From JBDTMT01 sp033764095 (lineage in GTDB: Bacteria > Desulfobacterota > Binatia > HRBIN30 > CADEER01), in NCBI GenBank assembly GCA_033764095.1, contig JANRJF010000215.1, forward strand, positions 1 through 12,203: DNA of 12,203 bases. Direction: 5' to 3'. A program made the translations under genes and the position numbers. The notes below the pieces were generated by a model. That model was not told the origin of the DNA. It was given only the letters and a program-made list of their open reading frames with translations, and ran no database searches. This document shows, piece by piece, positions 7,061-12,203 of the stretch. Position 1 is the first letter of the stretch, and every line of letters starts with the position of its first letter.

Positions 7061-7813
7061 TCACCAGTGCATGCGGCGGCGCAGGACGCGAGCCTGCGCG
7101 CGACTCAGCTCGACTTCCGAGCCGGTCGGGTTGCGCATCACCAGTTTGAAGCGTCCGCCGAACCACGGGACGATCGCCTTGACGTGGTGCAGATTGACCA
7201 GGCGGGATTTGTGGGCGCGGAAGAACACCTCGGGATCGAGCCGTTCCTCGAGGTCCTTGAGCGTGAAGTTGGTCATGAACCGCTCGCTGGCGGTGTGGGC
7301 GTAGACCAGCCGGTACTCGACCTCGAACCAGTAGATGTCGTCGATCGACAGGACGAGGATCTGCCGCCCCTTCTGCACCGGCAGCTGGGTCGCGAAGCGC
7401 TTCTCGCGCTGCTCGATCGCCTTCAACACCGCGCCGAGGTCGGGCTTGGGGGTGCGCTGCTCGCGCCGCCCGCGCACCCGCCGCACCGCCTCGCTCAGCC
7501 GGTCGCGCGAGATCGGCTTCAGCAGGTAGTCGGCCGCCTGAACCTCGAACGCCTTGATCGCGTAGCTGTCGTAGGCGGTGGCGAAGACCACCTCGGGATG
7601 GTGCGCGCAGCTGCGCAGGACGCCGAAGCCATCCATGCCCGGCATCTGGATGTCGAGAAAGACCAGGTCGGGCCGCTGCTGCTCGATGAGCTTGACCGCT
7701 TCCGGGCCGTTGGCCGCCTCGCCGATCACCTCGACGTCGGGCATGCCCTTGAGGAAGCCGCGCAGGCGTTCGCGCGCCAGGCGCTCGTCGTCCACCACTA
7801 CGGTGCGGATCAT
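7061..7813 (-). CDS. LytTR-family response regulator
   Basis: A 250-residue DNA-binding response regulator of a LytS/LytT-type two-component system. The receiver domain (residues 1-118) carries the acidic pair D8-D9, phospho-acceptor D54 (FLDIQMPG), T79 and K99 (LLKP). After a short basic hinge, residues 142-246 are a LytTR DNA-binding domain (LVLSIDDIYWFEVEYRLVYAH, then FFRAHKSRLVNL and a C-terminal LSRAQARVLRRRM). The ATG at 7813 shares one base with the kinase stop (TGATG), and GGGGAG lies 7 nt upstream, so the two are translationally coupled. The same frame stays open far upstream, but the receiver start and overlap fix this start. Family members often control surface, cell-wall or exopolysaccharide genes; a target here is inferred from proximity only. 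Confidence 0.95.
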   Translation of the reverse strand: MIRTVVVDDERLARERLRGFLKGMPDVEVIGEAANGPEAVKLIEQQRPDLVFLDIQMPGMDGFGVLRSCAHHPEVVFATAYDSYAIKAFEVQAADYLLKPISRDRLSEAVRRVRGRREQRTPKPDLGAVLKAIEQREKRFATQLPVQKGRQILVLSIDDIYWFEVEYRLVYAHTASERFMTNFTLKDLEERLDPEVFFRAHKSRLVNLHHVKAIVPWFGGRFKLVMRNPTGSEVELSRAQARVLRRRMHW

Positions 7814-8997
7814 CACGCGCTCCCCTGCGCCACCGGGATCCGCAGCGTGACGGTGGTACCGGCGCCAGGGCGGCTCACCACTTCCGGCGCGTAGTCCTCG
7901 CCGTACAGGCGCAGCAGGCGGTCGCGGACGTTGCGCAGCCCGACGCCGTGGTCGAACAGGGCGCGCTGGTCGCGGACGCCGACGCCGGTGTCGCGCACCG
8001 CCAGACGCAGATCGCCGGCATCGACGCGCGCCTCGATGGTCACCCGCCCGCCGCCGACCTTGGGCGAGATGCCGTGCTTCACCGCGTTCTCCACCAGCGG
8101 CTGCAGGATCAGGCTGGGCAGCAGCAGGCCGCGTGCGCGCGCGTCGATGTGCTCCTCGACGGTCAGCGCGTCGCCGAAGCGGGCGCGCTCGATCTCCAGG
8201 TACGACTCGGCGACGCTGAGCTCGTCGGCGAGCGGCACGAAGTCGGCGTGCGAGCGGTGCAGCAGGTATCGGTAGATGTCGCCGAGGCGCTCGACGCAGG
8301 CCTCCGCCTTGACCGGATCGGTGGCGATCAGCTGCGCGATCGAGTTGAGGCTGTTGAAGAGAAAGTGCGGGTTTACCTGCGCGCGCAGCGCCGCCAGCTG
8401 CGCCGCCACCGCCAGCTCGCGCAACTCCTGCTGCCGGCCCTGCATGCGCACCAGGCGCCACCAGTGCTGGTTGAAGCCCAGCACGCAGATGACCATCACC
8501 GGAATGATCGGGATGAGCGCGAAGATCAGCGGTGCGCGGCGGATCTGCTCGGCCGAGACGTTGATGTTGAGATCGGGCCCCGCGTACGGGAACAGGATCG
8601 AGCCCTCGCCCAACACCAGGGCGCGCAACTCGACCAGGCAGACGGACAGGATCGCGAACGCAACCAGCGACACCCCGATCTGCGCCGCCAGCCGCGACGC
8701 GGAGCGCAGACGCTCGAAGCGCGGCATCACGTGCTGCCAGAGCACCTGCACCAGCCAGGCGTAGAAAAGCGACGAGACGAGCACGAACAGCGCGCTCGGC
8801 AGGCGGCGGAACAGCGCGTAGTTGGCCAGACCGCTCTGCAGGCCGATCGCCAGGCCGGTGCCGTAGATGAAGATCTTCTGCGAGCGCCGCGAGCTCGATT
8901 CGTTCTCGCCGAGCATGCCGTCCACGTCGGGATGGGCGAGAGGGGTGTCGACCTCGAGCAGGCGCTCGCGTCCTGGGGTTCGGCTCAGCCACGGCAT
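7813..8997 (-). CDS. LytS-like membrane sensor histidine kinase
   Basis: A 394-residue kinase. After a hydrophilic N-terminus of about 40 residues there are four predicted membrane segments (about 42-63, 68-88, 104-127, 157-175). A short coiled segment follows, then the His_kinase domain typical of LytS/YehU proteins, with phospho-acceptor H211 in QVNPHFLFNSLNSI. The ATPase domain shows the N box (LVENAVKHG, N304), G1 (DTGVGV, D336) and G2 (GVGLRNV, 351-357). It phosphorylates the regulator encoded immediately downstream with a 1-nt overlap. No periplasmic sensor domain is obvious, so the signal may be sensed within the membrane. The start is uncertain: the ATG at 8997 has no Shine-Dalgarno, and an internal ATG at 8916 would still keep all membrane segments. 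Confidence 0.93.
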   Translation of the reverse strand: MPWLSRTPGRERLLEVDTPLAHPDVDGMLGENESSSRRSQKIFIYGTGLAIGLQSGLANYALFRRLPSALFVLVSSLFYAWLVQVLWQHVMPRFERLRSASRLAAQIGVSLVAFAILSVCLVELRALVLGEGSILFPYAGPDLNINVSAEQIRRAPLIFALIPIIPVMVICVLGFNQHWWRLVRMQGRQQELRELAVAAQLAALRAQVNPHFLFNSLNSIAQLIATDPVKAEACVERLGDIYRYLLHRSHADFVPLADELSVAESYLEIERARFGDALTVEEHIDARARGLLLPSLILQPLVENAVKHGISPKVGGGRVTIEARVDAGDLRLAVRDTGVGVRDQRALFDHGVGLRNVRDRLLRLYGEDYAPEVVSRPGAGTTVTLRIPVAQGSA

Positions 8998-9008
8998 GGG
9001 TGCACGGA

Positions 9009-9067
9009 GAAGCGCTTCCGTTCATAGTAAGCAAGGGCGGGATTTTTTGGGAAGCGCTTTCGCCCTT
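9009..9067. promoter_or_regulatory. Paired AAGCGCTT palindromes in the divergent kinase/hydrolase control region
   Basis: GAAGCGCTTC (9009-9018) and GAAGCGCTTT (9051-9060) are 42 bp apart, about four helical turns, so both would face the same side of the DNA. The second copy is nested in an inverted repeat (AAGGGCG at 9033-9039, CGCCCTT at 9061-9067). A run of six T is at 9043-9048. On the minus strand TACTAT, about 26 nt before the kinase ATG, could be its -10. The arrangement suggests cooperative regulator binding between the divergent genes. Confidence 0.45.
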
Positions 9068-9097
9068 TTGATTCTCCGCCCGGCGGTTGGGTAGGGT
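9068..9097 (+). promoter_or_regulatory. Candidate leaderless-type promoter of the lipoprotein hydrolase
   Basis: TTGATT (9068-9073), an 18-nt spacer and TAGGGT (9092-9097) are followed after 6 nt by the ATG at 9104, so transcription would start at or very near the start codon. No Shine-Dalgarno is present. The spacing resembles that before the hemQ and EF-P genes. Confidence 0.4.
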
Positions 9098-9103
9098 CGG
9101 ACG

Positions 9104-10429
9104 ATGTTGCCCCGGTGCCTGCCCCTGCTGCTGCTGACCGCCCTGCTCTGCCTGTCCGCCTGCGGCGACGACGGAGGAGGCGGCGCGGCCAGCCCGACCA
9201 CGACGCGCACCGCCAGCGCGGTCCCGACCCCGACCGCGACCGCCGTGCCGAGCAGCACCGCGACCGCCGCGCCCAGCCCGAGCCCGACCATCCAGCCGAG
9301 CCCGCCCGCCACCGCCACTCCGACCGCCTCGCCGACCGCGACGCCACGCCTGCCCACCTCGGCCGAGGTCCTGGCGCCAGGCCCCTACGGGGTCGGCGTC
9401 ACCACGCTGACCCTGGTCGACCGCAGCCGCGCGACGATGCCGAACGGCACCTACGCCGGCACCGCGGCGCGCGTCCTGGTGACCGAGGTCTGGTACCCGG
9501 CCGCGCCGCTTCCCGGCGCCGGGCTGGCGGCGCAGCGCGATGCGGCGCTGCTCGCCGACGGAGCCCCCTACCCGCTGGTCCTCTACAGCCACGGCTATTC
9601 AGACACGCGGCTCAGCGGCGGACCGCTCGCCAGCCATCTGGCCAGCCACGGCTACCTGGTGGCGGCCGTCGATTTCCCGCTCTCCAACATCGGCGCGCCG
9701 GGCGGGCCGACGATCAACGACGTCCCCGAGCAGCCGCGCGACGTGTCGTTCGTGCTCGACCAGCTGCTCGCCCCGCAGAGCCGCTTCGCCGCCGTCGCCG
9801 ATCCCGATCGCATCGCCCTCACCGGCCTGTCGCTGGGCGGCCTGACCACCTTCCTGGCGGCGTATCACCCCGACCTCGGCGACCCGCGCGTGCGCGCCGC
9901 GGCGCCGGTCGCCGGCCTCGCCTGCTACTTCACTCCGGCGTACTTCGCCGCCTCGCACCTGCCGCTGCTGATCCTGCACGGCGATCGCGACGCGCTGGTG
10001 CCGTTCGACGCCAACGCGCGCTTCGCCTACGCCAACGCCAATCCGCCCAAGACCCTGGTCACCGTGCACCACGGCTCGCACACCGGCTTCTCCGCCGCCG
10101 GGGCGGCGCTGCCCGGCGATAACCCGGACGACTTCGGCTGCGCCTTCCTGCTGCAGGCGTTCGAGAACTCGCCGCCCGACATCGACGCCGTGCTGCGCCG
10201 CCTGGGCGGGGTCGCCAACGGTCTCGACATTGCCGCCTGCGAGGATCCGTGCACCGCGCCGATCCCGCTGCCCGCCTCGGTCAGCAGCCCCCGTCAACTC
10301 GAGATCGCCAACCTGGCCGTCTTCCCGTTCTTCGAGTCGGTGCTGCGCGACGACCGCGCCATGCGCCGCTTTCTCGACGAGGGGCTGGCGGCGGAGAACG
10401 CCGAGCTCGCGGTCGAGTCGCAGCAATAG
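9104..10429 (+). CDS. Lipoprotein alpha/beta-hydrolase (dienelactone hydrolase/PAF-acetylhydrolase-like)
   Basis: A 441-residue predicted lipoprotein. The signal sequence ends in the lipobox LSAC, with lipidated Cys20 followed by GDD. A Pro/Thr/Ala/Ser linker spans about residues 30-85. The hydrolase domain (about 95-380) shows an oxyanion-type HG motif (YSHGY, 161-165), nucleophile Ser243 in GLSLGG, acid Asp296 in HGDRDALVP and base His326 in GSHTGF, so the triad looks intact. The order and spacing fit the dienelactone hydrolase / PAF-acetylhydrolase group; the ester substrate cannot be told. It should sit on the outer face of a membrane, with the linker as a tether. Pro/Thr linkers also occur in the two dockerin proteins nearby, suggesting a shared surface-display style. 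It is divergent from the sensor kinase across a 106-nt gap. It may also belong to a chlorophyllase-like subgroup. Confidence 0.9.
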   Translation: MLPRCLPLLLLTALLCLSACGDDGGGGAASPTTTRTASAVPTPTATAVPSSTATAAPSPSPTIQPSPPATATPTASPTATPRLPTSAEVLAPGPYGVGVTTLTLVDRSRATMPNGTYAGTAARVLVTEVWYPAAPLPGAGLAAQRDAALLADGAPYPLVLYSHGYSDTRLSGGPLASHLASHGYLVAAVDFPLSNIGAPGGPTINDVPEQPRDVSFVLDQLLAPQSRFAAVADPDRIALTGLSLGGLTTFLAAYHPDLGDPRVRAAAPVAGLACYFTPAYFAASHLPLLILHGDRDALVPFDANARFAYANANPPKTLVTVHHGSHTGFSAAGAALPGDNPDDFGCAFLLQAFENSPPDIDAVLRRLGGVANGLDIAACEDPCTAPIPLPASVSSPRQLEIANLAVFPFFESVLRDDRAMRRFLDEGLAAENAELAVESQQ

Positions 10430-10464
10430 GCGCGGCGCGCGACGACTAACCGCGGGTCATCTGC

Positions 10465-10470
10465 TAGACA
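10465..10470 (+). promoter_or_regulatory. -10-like box TAGACA before hemQ (leaderless start)
   Basis: TAGACA ends 6 nt before the ATG at 10477, and the short gap (47 nt) after the hydrolase stop contains no Shine-Dalgarno. No convincing -35 is visible. Spacing is what a leaderless transcript would need. Confidence 0.35.
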
Positions 10471-10476
10471 GCCGGC

Positions 10477-11292
10477 ATGGCTGAGAATGCGAACGAGTTG
10501 GTCGGCTGGCCGGTCGTCCACCAGTACTTCCGCATCGATCGCGCCCGCTGGCGCGGCCTGCCCGCCAGCGAGCGCGCCGCCGCGGTCGAGGAGTTCGCCG
10601 GCGTGTTGCGCCAGGCCGGCGGCGAGGAGGGTCTGCAGTTCGTGCCGCAGGCGCCGCTCGCCAAGGCGGACTTCGCCTACATGGCGGTGCACCCCGATCT
10701 GCGCCGGCTGCAGCAACTCGGCCAACAACTCGCCGCCACCGCCTTCGGCACCTGCCTGCTGCCGGTCTACGCCTTCCTCTCCATGTCCGAGGTCAGCGAG
10801 TACATGAGTACCGCCGAGGACTGGCGGCGCGAGCTCATCGAGCACCAGCACCTCGACCCGAATTCGCCCGAGTTCGCCAAGCGCTTCGCCGCCTATGCCG
10901 AGCGCATGGCGCACTATGCCGAGGCGCGCGTGCATCCGCAGCTGCCCGGCGCCGACATGTCGCTGGTCTGCTTCTACCCGATGAGCAAGTCGCGCGGCGA
11001 AACGCGCAACTGGTACGCGCTGCCGTTCGAGGAGCGCAAGCGCCTGATGGCCGGCCACGGCACCACCGGCCGCAAGTTCGCCGGCCGCGTCCTGCAGCTC
11101 ATCACCAGCTCCACCGGGCTCGATGACTGGGAATGGGGCGTCACCCTCTTCGCCCGCGACCTCAAGAGCCTGCGCGACGTCGTCTACGAGATGCGCTTCG
11201 ACGAGGGCAGCGCGCTCTACGGCCTGTTCGGCGAGTTCCACGTCGGGATTCGCATCCAACCCGACGAGTTGCGCACCGCCTTGCAGCTCTAG
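10477..11292 (+). CDS. hemQ: Coproheme decarboxylase (chlorite dismutase-like heme protein)
   Basis: A 271-residue HemQ. The family catalyses the last step of the coproporphyrin-dependent heme pathway: peroxide-driven double decarboxylation of coproheme III to heme b in the cytoplasm. Diagnostic residues are present: Tyr167 in FYPMSKSR (the catalytic tyrosine of HemQ), proximal heme ligand His194 in LMAGHGTTGR, and distal Gln207 in VLQLITSSTGLDDWEWGV. The 27- and 13-residue spacings match those I recall for Gram-positive HemQ. The Gln favours HemQ over true chlorite dismutase, which uses a distal Arg. The C-terminal signature VYEMRFDE...YGLFGEFHVG is intact. No signal peptide is present. Length is slightly above the usual ~250. 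It lies 47 nt after the lipoprotein gene, apparently with its own promoter, and 50 nt before the EF-P gene. No other heme genes are in the window. Confidence 0.95.
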   Translation: MAENANELVGWPVVHQYFRIDRARWRGLPASERAAAVEEFAGVLRQAGGEEGLQFVPQAPLAKADFAYMAVHPDLRRLQQLGQQLAATAFGTCLLPVYAFLSMSEVSEYMSTAEDWRRELIEHQHLDPNSPEFAKRFAAYAERMAHYAEARVHPQLPGADMSLVCFYPMSKSRGETRNWYALPFEERKRLMAGHGTTGRKFAGRVLQLITSSTGLDDWEWGVTLFARDLKSLRDVVYEMRFDEGSALYGLFGEFHVGIRIQPDELRTALQL

Positions 11293-11329
11293 GATTCTCC
11301 GCCCGGCTGGAATTTGCCCGCCGGCGCGC

Positions 11330-11335
11330 TACAAC
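11330..11335 (+). promoter_or_regulatory. -10-like box TACAAC before the EF-P gene (leaderless start)
   Basis: TACAAC lies 7 nt before the ATG at 11343, and no Shine-Dalgarno is present. A poor -35 candidate CTGGAA (11307-11312) is 17 nt upstream. Just before it, GATTCTCCGCCCGGC (11293-11307) repeats exactly the 15 bases at 9070-9084 upstream of the hydrolase gene. Confidence 0.35.
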
Positions 11336-11342
11336 CTCGCGG

Positions 11343-11915
11343 ATGGCAAACGCGAGTGACCTCAAACGCGGTGGACGGGTGGAGATCGACGGCGAGCCGT
11401 ACGTCGTCATGGACGTGCACTTCCAGAGCCCGTCGGCGCGCGGCGCCTCGACCCTGGTGAAGGTCAAGGTGCGCAACCTGAAGACCGGCAACGTCTTCGA
11501 CAAGACCTTCAAGGCCGCCGATCGCATCATCGAACCGCAGGTCGAGCTGCGCAACGTGCAATACCTGTACGCCGACGGCGACGGCTATCACTTCATGGAC
11601 GCCGCCAGCTACGAGCAGTTCGCGCTCTCGGCCGACGAGCTCGGCGACGCCGCCGGCTACCTCAAGGAGGGCCTCGGCGGCATCCGCTCGGTGCTGTTCA
11701 ACGAGCGCGTCATCAGCGTCGAGCTGCCGCAGACGCTCACCCTGCGCGTCGAGCAGACCGACCCGGCGATCAAGGGCGCCACCGCGCAGGCGCAGACCAA
11801 GCCGGCGACGCTGGAGACCGGCCTGGTCATCCAGGTGCCGTCGTACCTCGAGTCCGGCGAGCTGGTGCTGGTCGACACGCGCGACGCGCGCTTCATCTCG
11901 AGAGCGAAGGAATAG
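11343..11915 (+). CDS. efp: Elongation factor P family protein with arginine-tipped, YeiP/EfpL-like loop
   Basis: A 190-residue EF-P, full length (family about 185-190). EF-P enters the ribosomal E site and relieves stalling at polyproline. The N-terminal KOW-like domain (1-63), OB domain (about 68-130) and C-terminal OB domain (about 131-190) are all present, with signatures KTFKAADRIIEP, YLYADGDGYHFMD and KPATLETGLVIQVPSYL. The functional loop reads FQSPSARGAST, with Arg33 where classic EF-P has Lys in PGKGQA. This loop and the GLVIQVPSYLESGE segment closely resemble E. coli YeiP (EfpL), as remembered, while the middle is more EF-P-like. It may therefore be EfpL-type with a second, lysine-type EF-P elsewhere, or the sole EF-P of the organism. 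The stop codon TAG overlaps the start of the octamer hairpin. It fits a genome rich in proline-repeat proteins such as those at 210-6936. Confidence 0.95.
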   Translation: MANASDLKRGGRVEIDGEPYVVMDVHFQSPSARGASTLVKVKVRNLKTGNVFDKTFKAADRIIEPQVELRNVQYLYADGDGYHFMDAASYEQFALSADELGDAAGYLKEGLGGIRSVLFNERVISVELPQTLTLRVEQTDPAIKGATAQAQTKPATLETGLVIQVPSYLESGELVLVDTRDARFISRAKE

Positions 11916-12004
11916 GCTGTTACGCTGCTAGGCTGTTGGGCTGTTAGGGGATCGGATCATCTTCTTTCCCCTAACCGCCTAACAGCCTAGCAGCCTAACA
12001 GCCT
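11914..12004. repeat. Octamer-array hairpin: four tandem GCTGTTAG-like units and their inverted copies
   Basis: The left arm holds four contiguous octamers: GCTGTTAC (11916), GCTGCTAG (11924), GCTGTTGG (11932), GCTGTTAG (11940). The right arm holds CTAACCGC (11971), CTAACAGC (11979), CTAGCAGC (11987), CTAACAGC (11995). The arms (11914-11951 and 11967-12004) pair over 38 positions with only three non-Watson-Crick pairs, one a possible G-U, around a 15-nt pyrimidine-rich loop. The left arm begins inside the EF-P stop codon. The right arm ends 7 nt before the next gene's Shine-Dalgarno. No T-tract follows, so it is not a standard terminator. It may be a REP/MITE-like dispersed repeat or an RNA structural element. 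Confidence 0.85.
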
Positions 12005-12011
12005 CAGGAGC

Positions 12012-12016
12012 GGAGG
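12012..12016 (+). promoter_or_regulatory. Shine-Dalgarno of the topoisomerase subunit A gene
   Basis: GGAGG lies 5 nt upstream of the ATG at 12022, and another GGAG is at 12007-12010. This contrasts with the three upstream plus-strand genes, which lack one. The site begins 7 nt after the octamer hairpin, so folding of that hairpin could influence ribosome access. Confidence 0.75.
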
Positions 12017-12021
12017 GGCGG

Positions 12022-12203
<182 letters not shown>

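Noticed and set aside
5546..7894. 782-codon plus-strand open frame of GV/RV repeats
   Set aside because: It is antisense to the Pro/Thr linker and runs on into the antisense of the response regulator. The repeats merely mirror ACG/ACC/CCG codons.
7814..9592. Upstream extension of the response-regulator frame to 9592, as a possible fusion protein
   Set aside because: The extension overlaps the well-supported kinase gene in another frame and the hydrolase antisense. The receiver domain starts cleanly at 7813, coupled to the kinase stop.
10477..11292. True chlorite dismutase
   Set aside because: The distal residue position holds Gln207 instead of the Arg needed for chlorite dismutation, and the Tyr167 motif is that of HemQ.
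11914..12004. CRISPR-like or intrinsic-terminator reading of the octamer repeats
   Set aside because: The units are only 8 bp and contiguous with no spacers, and no T-run follows the stem. It is neither a CRISPR array nor a canonical terminator.

Overview
This is a roughly 68-70% GC window from an uncultured-type, diderm-like bacterium. Codon use is strongly GC3-biased. Exported proteins have very long Pro/Thr 'TPTPT' linkers, and dockerin repeats of the form GDCDGNGxVxVTDLxxxVNIALG are present. Together these resemble metagenome-derived Deltaproteobacteria/Binatota-like genomes. That placement is an inference from style, not proof. There are eight gene calls. No tRNA, rRNA, CRISPR array or insertion sequence was seen.

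Left half (1-6936), exported and surface proteins. A very large secreted protein (210-4442, +) has two homologous copies of a ~365-residue module, a third glutamine-amidotransferase-like module and a C-terminal dockerin, all separated by Pro/Thr linkers. Convergent to it is a probable two-gene minus-strand operon. Its first gene (6936-5041) encodes signal peptide, N-terminal dockerin, ~340-residue Pro/Thr linker and a cysteine-rich C-terminal domain. Its second (5018-4584) encodes a small exported protein of unknown function. A 13-bp perfect inverted repeat lies between the converging 3' ends.

Middle (7061-8997), regulation. A LytS-type sensor kinase and a LytTR-type response regulator are translationally coupled by a TGATG overlap on the minus strand, and they read toward the dockerin operon. 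A perfect 19-bp palindrome sits inside a good sigma70-like promoter between the regulator and that operon. Copies of the palindrome AAGCGCTT lie in the control regions of the kinase/hydrolase pair and of the large surface protein. It is plausible, but unproven, that this two-component system controls neighbouring surface genes.

Right half (9104-12203), a lipoprotein and then housekeeping genes, all on the plus strand. They are a lipoprotein alpha/beta-hydrolase with a Pro/Thr linker, a HemQ coproheme decarboxylase, an EF-P family factor with an arginine-tipped YeiP/EfpL-like loop, and the 5' end of a type IIA topoisomerase A subunit (ParC/GyrA). The first three have no Shine-Dalgarno, but each has a -10-like hexamer 6-7 nt before the ATG, which suggests leaderless transcripts. 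Between the EF-P gene and the topoisomerase gene is a striking hairpin made of four tandem octamers (consensus GCTGTTAG) and their inverted copies.
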